From Streptomyces sp. ADI96-02 (GTDB lineage: Bacteria > Actinomycetota > Actinomycetes > Streptomycetales > Streptomycetaceae), in assembly GCF_003846185.1 (NCBI RefSeq), contig NZ_ML123034.1, positions 5,749,401 through 5,813,400 of the forward strand: a stretch of 64,000 nt of DNA. Direction: 5' to 3'. Under the pieces are notes generated by a model that saw only the letters and a program-made list of their open reading frames with translations, ran no database searches and was not told where the DNA came from. The position numbers and the translations under genes were made by a program. Below are positions 29,673 to 38,199 of the stretch, in pieces. Each line of letters begins with the position of its first letter. The first letter of the stretch is position 1.

Positions 29673-32600
29673 TCAGGCCGGGGTCAGCCGCACCGTCAGG
29701 ATCTGGAACGGCCGCAGCTCCAGCACGACGCCGTCCTCGTCGGTCACGGCCTCGTGCAGCGGGCGCTCCAGCAGATCGGTGATCTGTGCGCGGACGGCCG
29801 GGAAGGACGAGGTGAGGCGGGTCCGCGCCCGGCCGCCCGCCGATTCGTAGAGGCGGACGATCACGTCCCCGCTGCGGTCGTCGGCCTGCTTGACCGACTC
29901 GACCGTCACCGCCGGGTGGCCGGTGCGCACGAGCGAGGGCACCGCGGGAGCCACCGCCGCCCGCAACGGCAGGTTGAGCGCCAGCCCCTCGCGCACCGCG
30001 TCGGTCACCTCGGCCCCGGGCGCGAGGGAGTAGCGGAACCGGTGCGTGCCGAGGTCGGTGTCCGGGTCCGGGCTGTGCGGAGCGCGCAGCAGCGTCAGCC
30101 GGACCGTGGTGCCCAGGCCCGTCGGGTGCGGGGTCCTGGTCACATCGTGGCCGTACGTCGAGTCGTTGAGCAGCGCGACGCCGTATCCGGGCTCGGCGAC
30201 CCGCAGCCAGCGGTGGGCGCAGATCTCGAACCGGGCGGCGTCCCAGCCGGTGTTGTCGTGCGTCGGCCGGTGGACATGGCCGAACTGGATCTCTGAGGTG
30301 GACCGTTCGGCGTGGACGTCGAGCGGGAAGGCGGCCTTGAGCACCTTCTCCGACTCCTGCCAGTCCACCTCCGTCTCGATGTCGAGCTGCCGGCTGCCCG
30401 CCGCGAGCCGCAGCTCCTGCACGACGGTGGACCTGCCGAAGACGCGCACCACGCGTACGGCGGCCCGCAACGGGCCGTCCTCCACCAGGGTCACCTCCTG
30501 CGCCCCGGTGAGATCGGTGCGGGTGCGCCGGTAGTGCCCGTCGATGTCCCACGCGTCCCACTGGTTGGGGTGGTCCGGGTGCAGTTGCAGGAGGTTGGCC
30601 CGTGCGCCGGGGACCAGCACCTCGCGCCCGGCGACCAGGTCGCGCACCCTCGCGACGAGGCCGTCCCGGTCGACGGTCACCCGCAACAACCCGTTGTCCA
30701 GGACGATTCCGTCGCCGGAGGCGGTCTCCGCCGCGACCGGGTGCTCGGGCCGGGCCGCTCCGTCGAGCAGTCCCGCGCCCAGTGCCGGGCTGTGCGCGAA
30801 CACGGCGACGCGCCCCTCGCCCAGCTCCTGCGTCCGCGCCCCCGACGGCAGTACCCCGGCCGCCTCGGCGTCCAGCTCGACCACCTGCTCGCGCCCGTAC
30901 GGAGAGGCGTTGAGGGCCACCAGGCCGTCCGGGGCTCCGAGAGCCGCCACCGCCGCGGCCACCACGTCCGCCAGCTCGGCCCGGACCTCCTCATAGGTGT
31001 CGCCGGCCTCGCGGTGCACCCAGGCGATCGACGAGCCGGGCAGGATGTCGTGGAACTGGTGCAGCAGCACGGTCTTCCAGAGCCGGTCCAGCCGCTCGTG
31101 CGGATAGCGGTGGCCGGGGGAGCGCAGGGCCGCCGCGGTGGACCACAACTCGGCCTCCCGCAAGAGGTGTTCACTGCGCCGATTGCCCTGCTTGGTCTTC
31201 GCCTGGGTGGTGTAGGTGGCCCGGTGCAGCTCCAGGTACAGCTCGCCCGACCAGACGGGAGCCTGCTGTCCGTACTCCTCCTCCGCCGCCGCGAAGAAGG
31301 CCGAGGGCTTCTCGATCTCCACCCGGGGCGAGCCCTCCAGGTCCCTCAGCCGGCGGGCCTTCTCCAGCATCTCCCGGGTCGGGCCGCCTCCGCCGTCGCC
31401 CCAGCCGAACGGGACCAGCGAGCGGGTGGCTCGGCCCTTGTCGGCGAAGTTGCGCTCGGCGTGCGCCAGTTCACGGCCGTGCAGCTGGGAGTTGTACGTG
31501 TCGACCGGCGGGAAGTGCGTGAAGACCCGGGTCCCGTCGATGCCCTCCCACCAGAAGGTGTGGTGCGGCATCTTGTTGTGCTGGTTCCACGACAGCTTCT
31601 GCGTGAGGAACCACCGCACCCCGGCCAGCCGGGCGAGCTGCGGGAAGGCGGCGGTGTAGCCGAAGGAGTCGGGCAGCCAGATCTCCTCCGTCTCGACGCC
31701 CAGCTCCTCGCGGAAGAAGCGCTTGCCGTGCACGAGTTGCCGGGCCAGTGCCTCGCCGCCCGGCATGTTGGCGTCCGACTCCACCCACATGGAGCCCACC
31801 GGGGCCCACCGGCCGGCCGCGACCGCCTGCCGGATGCGCTGCCAGATGTGCGGCTGGTGCTCCTTCACCCAGGCGTACTGCTGGGCCTGCGAGCAGGCGA
31901 ACACCAGCTCCGGGTAGTCCTCCGCGAGCGCGGTGACGTTGGCGAACGTACGGGACGCCTTGCGCACGGTCTCGCGCAGCGGCCACAGCCAGGCCGAGTC
32001 GATGTGGGCGTGTGCGGCGGCCGAGATCCGGTGGGCGCTCGCCGAAGCCGGGCGGGCCAGCACACCGGCCAGCGCGGCCCGGCCCGCGACGGCGGTCCCG
32101 GACACGTCGTGCAGGTCGAGCGCGTCGAGCATGGATTCGAGTGCCCGCAGGATCTCGTGCCGCCGCGACCGGTCGGCGGGCAGCTCCGCCATCAGTTCGG
32201 ACAGCACCTCGATGTCGAGTTCGAGATGCCAGACCTCCTCGTCCAGCACCGCGAGGTCGGCGGAGGTGAAGCGGTACAGCGGCCGGTCGCCGGCGGTCAG
32301 CACGTCCCCGAGCGCGGTCGGCTCGAAGCCGTGTTCCAGCACGGCGGGATTGGCCGCCGCCTCCAGCAGCACATCGACCGGTTCGCCGCCCTCGGCCGGA
32401 TCGGCGACGGGCAGGTGGCGGTTGCGCGGATGGACCCCCTTGAGCGGGACGCCCAGGCGGTCGTAGAGCATGCCCTCCGCCTGGAAGCCGGGCCCCTGGC
32501 CGGTGAACCCGGGGTCGACCACCATCTCCACCCGGCGGCCCGCCCACTCCCGTGGCACCGCGCCTTCGAGCCGGAACCAGCTGGTGGACCAGGGGCTTCC

Positions 32601-32786
32601 CCACTCCGTACCGGCGGAGAAGGGCGCGTAGGCGGCCTTCAGCGCCTCGGCGACCGGCACGGGTTCGCCCGGTACGTGCCACACGGACACGGCGAGCGGG
32701 GCGCGGGCGGCGTAGCGGGCGGGGCGGATGAACTGGTGGAGGGCTCGTTCGAGGCGGCCCTCCACCAGCGTGCGGTCGTCGTGCAT
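29673..32786 (-). CDS. Alpha-mannosidase, glycoside hydrolase family 38
   Basis: This 1,037-residue retaining mannosidase has the GH38 zinc-binding block AHAHIDSAWLWPLRE (HxHxD at 259-263), the nucleophile Asp373 in PDSFGY, then the middle and C-terminal beta-sandwich domains. There is no signal peptide, so it is cytoplasmic and may trim mannosides imported by a transporter elsewhere. ATG 32786 is preferred over the adjacent GTG 32789 because GAGGAG is five bases from the ATG. The gene is flanked by a terminator and by the ribonuclease gene upstream on the same strand. Confidence 0.93.
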   Translation of the reverse strand: MHDDRTLVEGRLERALHQFIRPARYAARAPLAVSVWHVPGEPVPVAEALKAAYAPFSAGTEWGSPWSTSWFRLEGAVPREWAGRRVEMVVDPGFTGQGPGFQAEGMLYDRLGVPLKGVHPRNRHLPVADPAEGGEPVDVLLEAAANPAVLEHGFEPTALGDVLTAGDRPLYRFTSADLAVLDEEVWHLELDIEVLSELMAELPADRSRRHEILRALESMLDALDLHDVSGTAVAGRAALAGVLARPASASAHRISAAAHAHIDSAWLWPLRETVRKASRTFANVTALAEDYPELVFACSQAQQYAWVKEHQPHIWQRIRQAVAAGRWAPVGSMWVESDANMPGGEALARQLVHGKRFFREELGVETEEIWLPDSFGYTAAFPQLARLAGVRWFLTQKLSWNQHNKMPHHTFWWEGIDGTRVFTHFPPVDTYNSQLHGRELAHAERNFADKGRATRSLVPFGWGDGGGGPTREMLEKARRLRDLEGSPRVEIEKPSAFFAAAEEEYGQQAPVWSGELYLELHRATYTTQAKTKQGNRRSEHLLREAELWSTAAALRSPGHRYPHERLDRLWKTVLLHQFHDILPGSSIAWVHREAGDTYEEVRAELADVVAAAVAALGAPDGLVALNASPYGREQVVELDAEAAGVLPSGARTQELGEGRVAVFAHSPALGAGLLDGAARPEHPVAAETASGDGIVLDNGLLRVTVDRDGLVARVRDLVAGREVLVPGARANLLQLHPDHPNQWDAWDIDGHYRRTRTDLTGAQEVTLVEDGPLRAAVRVVRVFGRSTVVQELRLAAGSRQLDIETEVDWQESEKVLKAAFPLDVHAERSTSEIQFGHVHRPTHDNTGWDAARFEICAHRWLRVAEPGYGVALLNDSTYGHDVTRTPHPTGLGTTVRLTLLRAPHSPDPDTDLGTHRFRYSLAPGAEVTDAVREGLALNLPLRAAVAPAVPSLVRTGHPAVTVESVKQADDRSGDVIVRLYESAGGRARTRLTSSFPAVRAQITDLLERPLHEAVTDEDGVVLELRPFQILTVRLTPA

Positions 32787-32870
32787 CACGGCTCCTCGAG
32801 GGTCGGCGCCAGGCTGGTCCGGCTCCGGATCACTTCCCCCGAGACCCGTGGGGCACCCCTGCCGGACGGG

Positions 32871-33347
32871 TCAGCAGTCGCGGTCGACCAGGTCGAAGGA
32901 CTCGTAGTGGTCGGCCGTGTAGTAGTCCTCCTGGCTCTGCTCACCGGTGACGACGCGGCGGGCGCCGCGGGTGGGCGAGCCCGGGGTGACGACCGTGTAC
33001 TCGTGGTAATAGCCCGATCCCTGGCTCGGCAGGATGCCTTCCCGGTTCTGGAAGACGGTGCCGTCCTGTTCGTACGGGTACGGGCCGCCGGCCGCGATCA
33101 GGTCGAGGGTGTCGTGGGCCTGGGCGGGCAGGGCGGAGTAGCAGACGGTGCCCACCGCGGCGGCGGAGAGGGCGGCCGGCGAGAGGGCTGCGGGGGAGGA
33201 GGCGGGCGCGGAGACGGAGGACGCCGACCGGGCCGGGGGTGCGGTGGCCGGGGTGGCCGCCTGGGCCGTGAGCGGTCCGGAGGCGAGGAGGAGGGACAGG
33301 AGGGCGACGGAGCCGCCGAGCGTGGTGATCCGTGGGGGGATGCGCAT
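32871..33347 (-). CDS. Secreted guanyl-specific ribonuclease, RNase Sa type
   Basis: This 158-residue protein has a signal peptide (RITTLGGSVALLSLLLASGP, cleavage near AQA-ATP), a disordered A/S/P linker and a mature domain strikingly like S. aureofaciens RNase Sa: GTVCYSALPAQAHDTLDLIA, QDGTVFQNREGILP and YYHEYTVVTPGSPTRGARR. The catalytic residues correspond to Glu116 (Glu54 of Sa), Arg131 (Arg69) and His147 (His85), and the disulfide to Cys69-Cys158. It should cleave RNA after guanosine outside the cell. I found no barstar-like inhibitor gene in the window. The start ATG follows its -10 region directly, so the mRNA may be leaderless. Confidence 0.93.
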   Translation of the reverse strand: MRIPPRITTLGGSVALLSLLLASGPLTAQAATPATAPPARSASSVSAPASSPAALSPAALSAAAVGTVCYSALPAQAHDTLDLIAAGGPYPYEQDGTVFQNREGILPSQGSGYYHEYTVVTPGSPTRGARRVVTGEQSQEDYYTADHYESFDLVDRDC

Positions 33348-33354
33348 GGCCCTT

Positions 33355-33385
33355 ATGATGACGCGCGTAGAAGGCGATGCGTCAA
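33355..33385 (-). promoter_or_regulatory. Ribonuclease promoter with embedded TTCTACGCGC
   Basis: On the minus strand, TTGACG (33385-33380), seven bases, TTCTACGCGC (33372-33363), then GTCATCAT containing the -10. The same ten bases sit at the same place in the promoter of the secreted nuclease at 53222. The remaining 33386-33605 holds no other gene that I can support. Confidence 0.55.
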
Positions 33386-33605
33386 CGCCAACTCCTCGGA
33401 ATTCCCAGGAAGTTAACCGGAGGAGCGCATGTGTGTCCGAGGTGTGTGACCCGTGGTCGATCCGTGCGCCCCCGGCGCCCCCGTGCTGCTCCCGACGCCC
33501 CGGGCCGGGCAAGCGTGACCGTGTGCGCACAGGGGCATGCATCCCGTGAAGCTGTTCGACGGCAGTCGAGTCAGGGGAGGTCGGTTCACGGTGTGGGCGG
33601 GGGAA

Positions 33606-34067
33606 ATGGTGAAGCGTCAGAAGAGGGTCGGCGTCATCGAGGGGCGCGCCCCCCGGGGCCGGAGACCGGGCGAGGCGCACCAGCCGGTCCGGTTGCGCCG
33701 GAGAGTCGGCCACACCGAGAGGGCGGCGGTCGGTGAAGTCCGCAGGGAGCTGCGGGAGTTCCTGCGGCACCTCTGCGGCACCGAGCAGATCGAGGCCGCC
33801 GAGCTGCTGCTCAGCGAGCTGGTCACCAACGCGCTGATCCACACCCGGCACGGGGCCGTGGTCACCGCCACCGCGATGCCGGGCGCGCTGCGGGTGGAGG
33901 TCCAGGACTTCGAGGCGGACCTCCCCGCGCCGTACGTACCGAACGCCGACGACGGTACGCACGGACGGGGCCTGATCCTGGTGCGGAGCCTGGCCGACGC
34001 CTGGGGGGTGGAGGCGCGGGTCCTGGGCAAGGTGGTCTGGTTCGAGCTGCGCGGCGGAGGGGCCTGA
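33606..34067 (+). CDS. Anti-sigma-type ATP-binding protein (RsbW-like HATPase)
   Basis: This protein of about 153 residues has the GHKL-type ATP-binding fold of serine/threonine anti-sigma kinases. The N-box LLLSELVTNALIHTR and the G-rich block HGRGLILVRSLADAWGV are clear. Streptomyces has many stand-alone copies that may regulate sigma-B-like factors, but no sigma or anti-anti-sigma gene is adjacent here. I chose ATG 33606 because the ORF before it is basic and low in conservation; alternative starts are ATG 33537 and GTG 33591. Confidence 0.82.
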   Translation: MVKRQKRVGVIEGRAPRGRRPGEAHQPVRLRRRVGHTERAAVGEVRRELREFLRHLCGTEQIEAAELLLSELVTNALIHTRHGAVVTATAMPGALRVEVQDFEADLPAPYVPNADDGTHGRGLILVRSLADAWGVEARVLGKVVWFELRGGGA

Positions 34068-34105
34068 CGGACCCTCCGCCGCGGCGGCTCCTCGTCCCCG
34101 CGCGC

Positions 34106-35206
34106 TCAGCCGAACTGCTGTTCCAGATCCTTGAGTTTCTGTTCCAGCGAGTCCAGCCGGGGCAGCGCCTGGGTGTCGTCCTCGGCGGTGAGGTCGACGG
34201 TGTGCGGGTCACTTCCCTGGTCGGGAGCGGTGAGGATCTTCGGGGTCGAACCGTCCGCCGATTGCTTCGGGCCGACGGCTTGCAGGGATGGCCGGGGTCG
34301 CAGAGGCAGCTGACCCGGCTCTGCTATGGCAGGCTCCGCGACGGGCGGCGCCGCGCCGCCCGAAGCCGGGGCGATGGCCGGTACGTCCACCTGGTGGCCG
34401 ACCCGGCCGCGTCCCCAGGCCCGGTTCTGCCGGTTCAGGGCCTTGATGCGGGCCCGGTCCAGCTTCTCCTGGTCCCGTCGGCGCAGCCGGTCCTGCTCCC
34501 GCTCCCTGCGGTCCTCCCGCACCTCGTCGACCGCCTCGTCGAGCGTGCGGACGCCTTCGAGGAGCATCAGCGACCAGGCGCCGAACGTCTCCCGGGGCGC
34601 CCGCAGCCAGCGGACGATCCGGATCTGCGGCAACGGACGGGGCACCAGGCCCTGTTCGCGCAGCGCGGCCCGGCGGGTCTGCTTCAGCGCGCGGTCGAAG
34701 AGCACCGCGGCCGAGAGGGACATCCCCGCGAAGAAGTGCGGAGCGCCCGCGTGGTCCATCCCCCGCGGAGCGTGCACCCAGTTGAACCAGGCGGCGGCCC
34801 CGGCGAACGTCCACACCAGCAGCCGGGAGCCGAGTGCCGCGTCTCCGTGGCTCGCCTCCCGTACGGCCAGGACGGAACAGAACATCGCGGCGCCGTCCAG
34901 TCCGAACGGCACGAGGTACTCCCAGCCTCCGCTGAGGCTGAGGTTCTGCCGGCCGAAGCCGACGAGCCCGTGGAAGGAGAGCGCGGCGGCGACCGCCGCG
35001 CAGCAGAACAGCAGGACGTACGAGGCGGTTGCGTACAGCGCTTCCTTGCGCCTGCGGCGATCCTCGCTGCGTTCCCAGGTGTCGTCGGCCGCGGCCTTGC
35101 CGGCGGCACGCCTGCCGCGTGCGACCACCGTCACCGCCGCCATGACCCCCACGAGCAGCACGGCGCCCGGAAGCAGCCAGTCAAGCGATATGTCGGTCAG
35201 TCTCAT
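34106..35206 (-). CDS. DUF2637 membrane protein
   Basis: This 366-residue protein has an N-terminal membrane helix, about three further hydrophobic segments between residues 58 and 165, and the DUF2637 signature around the GRQNLSLSGGWEYLVPFGLDGA block. It is followed by a charged, probably coiled-coil stretch (REDRREREQDRLRRRDQEK), a P/A linker, and a short C-terminal helix (LDSLEQKLKDLEQQF). DUF2637 proteins occur as Spd-type spread proteins on actinobacterial conjugative elements and also as stand-alone chromosomal genes. No integrase, Tra or replication gene is near, so I treat this as chromosomal. Confidence 0.8.
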   Translation of the reverse strand: MRLTDISLDWLLPGAVLLVGVMAAVTVVARGRRAAGKAAADDTWERSEDRRRRKEALYATASYVLLFCCAAVAAALSFHGLVGFGRQNLSLSGGWEYLVPFGLDGAAMFCSVLAVREASHGDAALGSRLLVWTFAGAAAWFNWVHAPRGMDHAGAPHFFAGMSLSAAVLFDRALKQTRRAALREQGLVPRPLPQIRIVRWLRAPRETFGAWSLMLLEGVRTLDEAVDEVREDRREREQDRLRRRDQEKLDRARIKALNRQNRAWGRGRVGHQVDVPAIAPASGGAAPPVAEPAIAEPGQLPLRPRPSLQAVGPKQSADGSTPKILTAPDQGSDPHTVDLTAEDDTQALPRLDSLEQKLKDLEQQFG

Positions 35207-35397
35207 GCGCGGTCCCTTGCGTCACGTAGGGCGTTTCAGCGCCATCGTGACGGAGTCGCCGGCCCGCTCAGCGGGTTTCGGGACAAGAGCACGCCATGGA
35301 GGTGGCGGGCCCTATCGATGGGTGGAATCTTCTCGAACTGCCTCGCGCTTCAAGCAGGTTGCGTTCGATTTCGCGTCATCCGGACGGGCGGAGTGGA

Positions 35398-36246
35398 TCA
35401 CGAAGCGGCGGCGAGCTTCCGCACCCGGTCGTCATCGCCGGTACGCGGGCAGGTCACACAGGTGTCCTCGGGGCGCAGCGTGTAGAAGAGGCAGCAGCTC
35501 GCCCGGTCCCGGGTCGGCAGCGACTGGCCCTCGGGGCCGGTCAGTTCACGGAACCCCGCGGTGCCGACGTACGGCTTCGCGGTGCCGGGCAGCAGCAGCT
35601 CCAGCTCGGCCATCGCGCGGCGCTCCTCCCCGAGCAGGTGCGCCACGTACCAGAGGCCCTCGACGATCTCGTCCGTCGCCATGCCCCACAACGCCCGCTT
35701 CCCACGCCGCATACGGGGCCCGAACCCCTCCAGCACCGGGGCCAGATGCTCGGTGAGCGCGGCCAGGACCTCGGCCCGCAGCGCCTCCTCGTCCGCGACC
35801 ACCCGGGCTCCGGGCAGGTCCGCGGCCGGGTCGCCCGGCAGGCAGGAGAACTCCCGCACCCGTACGGTCAGATGTCCCAGGGCCCGCTGGAAGGCCACGT
35901 CCTCGACGGGGATCCGCGGCACCCGGCGGTGCAGGAACCACGGCACCGTGACCAGCAGGCAGGCGGGCCAGGCGTAGCGGTGGAGGCCGAAGCTCGCCAC
36001 CACGTCGGGCCGGGCCTGCTGCCCGTAGTCCCGCAGCACCTGGGCGTTGTCCCAGGCCAGGAAGGCGTCCACGGCCGGTCCGCCCGCGGCCAGCTCCGCC
36101 GCGCCGACCCAGCCCGCTCCGGCGGGAGCGCTCGCGCCCTCGTCGAGCACGTCGGCGCGCAGCCCCGGGAAGACCTCGGTGAGGCGTGCGTACGCGGCGG
36201 TCACGGGGGACGTCGCGGTGTCGGCGAGCAGCGGAGAGAGGGTCAT
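35398..36246 (-). CDS. FhuF-like (2Fe-2S) ferric-siderophore reductase
   Basis: This 282-residue cytoplasmic protein ends with the FhuF cluster motif CC-x10-C-x2-C, at Cys251-Cys252, Cys263 and Cys266 (RASCCLFYTLRPEDTCVTC). FhuF-type proteins reduce ferric iron held by hydroxamate siderophores after uptake. An iron box directly upstream (36274-36292) places it under DmdR/IdeR repression when iron is sufficient, consistent with this role. The partner siderophore is not shown by the neighbours. The ATG at 36246 is close to the predicted operator. Confidence 0.87.
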   Translation of the reverse strand: MTLSPLLADTATSPVTAAYARLTEVFPGLRADVLDEGASAPAGAGWVGAAELAAGGPAVDAFLAWDNAQVLRDYGQQARPDVVASFGLHRYAWPACLLVTVPWFLHRRVPRIPVEDVAFQRALGHLTVRVREFSCLPGDPAADLPGARVVADEEALRAEVLAALTEHLAPVLEGFGPRMRRGKRALWGMATDEIVEGLWYVAHLLGEERRAMAELELLLPGTAKPYVGTAGFRELTGPEGQSLPTRDRASCCLFYTLRPEDTCVTCPRTGDDDRVRKLAAAS

Positions 36247-36273
36247 GCAGGGACCACCGAATCGGGATCGTTT

Positions 36274-36292
36274 GCAGGTAAGGCTTACCTTA
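36274..36292. promoter_or_regulatory. DmdR/IdeR iron box
   Basis: GCAGGTAAGGCTTACCTTA matches the 19-bp actinobacterial iron box TTAGGTTAGGCTCACCTAA at 14 positions and is nearly palindromic. It lies 28 bases before the FhuF-like start. Confidence 0.8.
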
Positions 36293-36391
36293 CCCGACGC
36301 GATCGATGTTTGAACCGCAGCCTCGTCCCTCTATCGTGCACGGGGGACCCGGCGCAGGCGAGCCGGCCCGCGGCGGACGGAGGAGGTCCGG

Positions 36392-37171
36392 GTGGAGCAG
36401 GGCAGCGCGCGCGGGGCCGTGCGCCCGCCGTACGCCTCCGGCGCGTACTCCGGCGGCGCTCCGGCGTCCGGCCGGATACCCGAGCAGGCGCGCGGCCCGG
36501 AACAGACCCGCGGCGAACCCGCGCACGGCGGACCGGCCGCCCCGCACACCGTGCGGCGCCACTCCGTCCGGGGCCAGATCCTCGACGCCCTGCGCGCCGC
36601 TCTCGTCGACGGCGAGCTGCTGCCCGGCCAGGTCTACTCCGCACCCGCCCTCGGCGCCCGCTTCGGCGTGTCCGCCACGCCCGTCCGCGAGGCGATGCAG
36701 CAGCTCGCCGCGGAGGGCGCGGTCGAGGTCGTGCCGAACCGCGGCTTCCGGGTCAGCGAGCGCGGCCCCCGCGAGCTGGCCGAGCTGGCCGAGGTGCGCG
36801 CCCTGATCGAGGTCCCGGTGATGCTGCGGCTGGCCCGCACGGTCCCGGCCGACCGGTGGAACCTGCTGCGCCCGCTGGCCGACGCCACGGTGGCCGCGGC
36901 GGCGGTGGGCGACCGGGCGAGCTACGCCGAGTCCGACCGGGCCTTCCACCGCGCCGTGCTCGCGCTGACCGGCAACAGCCAGCTGGTGATGATCGCCGAG
37001 GGGCTGCACCGCCGGTCCCAGTGGCCGCCGGCCTCCCTTCCGGCCACCCGCCGCGCCGACCTGCTCGCGGACGCCGCCGAGCACACCGCCCTGCTCGACG
37101 CGCTCGTCGCCCAGGACCTCGCCGTCGTCGAGTCCCTGGTGCGCGAGCACTTCACCGGGTCCGACGGCTGA
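36392..37171 (+). CDS. GntR family regulator with FCD domain
   Basis: This 259-residue regulator has about 50 disordered glycine/alanine/proline residues, then a GntR winged helix (residues about 57-120, LPGQVYSAPALGARFGVSAT) and an FCD effector domain (FHRAVLALTGNSQLVMIAEG and the final LVREHF). It diverges from the iron-regulated FhuF-like gene. The GTG at 36392 has GGAGGAGG about seven bases upstream. The effector, often an organic acid, is unknown. Confidence 0.87.
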   Translation: MEQGSARGAVRPPYASGAYSGGAPASGRIPEQARGPEQTRGEPAHGGPAAPHTVRRHSVRGQILDALRAALVDGELLPGQVYSAPALGARFGVSATPVREAMQQLAAEGAVEVVPNRGFRVSERGPRELAELAEVRALIEVPVMLRLARTVPADRWNLLRPLADATVAAAAVGDRASYAESDRAFHRAVLALTGNSQLVMIAEGLHRRSQWPPASLPATRRADLLADAAEHTALLDALVAQDLAVVESLVREHFTGSDG

Positions 37172-37250
37172 CCCGTCCGGGCGCGGGCCGTACGGGTCGT
37201 GCGGGCCGTACGGGTCGTGCTGGTCGTACGGGCGGACCGCGGTGCGCGGG

Positions 37251-38051
37251 TCAGTGCGCCACCGCCGTCCGCGGTCCCGGCACACCCCCGAGGTGCGGAG
37301 CCAGCCACGTCGGCACCCCGCCCAGCAGCCGGAACAACCGCCCCGCCTCGGCGCGCAGCCGGGCCGCCTCCGGCTCGGGCTCCGCCCCGGCGAGCGAGAT
37401 CAGCGCCGGGGCCGTGCCGACCAGATAGCCCAGCTCCTCCCTGATCCGCAGCGACTCGGTGAAGCCGTGCCGGGCCTCGGCCAGCTCTCCCTCGCCCAGG
37501 GCGAGGGAGGCCAGGTGGCGCCAGGTGAACGACAGCAGCAGCTCGTCGCCCTGCGCGGCGGCCCCGGCGTGCGCCCGGCGGTAGGCGGCGCGGGCCGACT
37601 GCGGCGAGTCCGCGATGTTCTGCGCGATCAGCCCGCGCCGGAAGTCCAGCAGCGGCCGGCCGACCGCGGCCGGCGCCAGCAGCGCCGCCGCCCGGCTCAG
37701 CGCGACGCTCGCCTCGTCGGCCCGGTCCCGTACCCCCAGGAGGGTCGAGGCGTAGGCCAGATGGCCCCGCTCGCAGGCGGCGGAGCCCCGCTCGTCGTCG
37801 CTCCGGGCCAGCGCCTCGGCGGTGCGCAGCGCGTCCTCGGCCTCGGTCCAGCCCTCGCCGGTGTACAGGCAGCGCTCGGTCAGCAGCGCCGTGCGCTGGA
37901 GGGCCGCCGCCGGATCGCGCACCGCGTGCGGTTCGAGCAGCGCGGCGGCGTCGGACCAGCAGGCGCGGGAGCGCAGTCGCCATACCGCTGTCTGGAGCGG
38001 CGGATCGTCATCTGCTGTCGTTCCGGAACCAGACATGGCGGTATGCGCCAC
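37251..38051 (-). CDS. TPR-like hypothetical protein
   Basis: This 266-residue protein is composed of alanine-rich amphipathic helices that look like degenerate tetratricopeptide repeats (ASVALSRAAALLAPAAVGRP and ARHGFTESLRIREELG). No catalytic or DNA-binding motif is visible. I prefer the GTG at 38051 because GGAGGG lies five bases upstream; the ATG at 38036 has no ribosome site. It reads toward the GntR gene. A short repeated CCGTACGGGTCGTG stretch lies between their ends at 37185-37235. Confidence 0.7.
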   Translation of the reverse strand: MAHTAMSGSGTTADDDPPLQTAVWRLRSRACWSDAAALLEPHAVRDPAAALQRTALLTERCLYTGEGWTEAEDALRTAEALARSDDERGSAACERGHLAYASTLLGVRDRADEASVALSRAAALLAPAAVGRPLLDFRRGLIAQNIADSPQSARAAYRRAHAGAAAQGDELLLSFTWRHLASLALGEGELAEARHGFTESLRIREELGYLVGTAPALISLAGAEPEPEAARLRAEAGRLFRLLGGVPTWLAPHLGGVPGPRTAVAH

Positions 38052-38199
38052 ATTGCCCTCCCCGAGCGCGCCCTTGTGCTGTCGAGTACGGCCGCATCTC
38101 AGCACGGATCGGCACGCCGGGCCAAGAGGTCAGGTCAATGTCAGGTGAAGTAATTCACAATCGGCCGGAGGCGGGCGCGCTCCCGGCCGGGCCCGGAGG

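Noticed and set aside
30312..33416. A 1,034-codon frame opposite the alpha-mannosidase
   Set aside because: The opposite strand has intact GH38 motifs throughout; this frame has no recognisable domain.
34106..35206. DUF2637 gene as a sign of an integrated conjugative element
   Set aside because: No integrase, excisionase, replication or Tra genes and no att-like repeats or tRNA gene are nearby.
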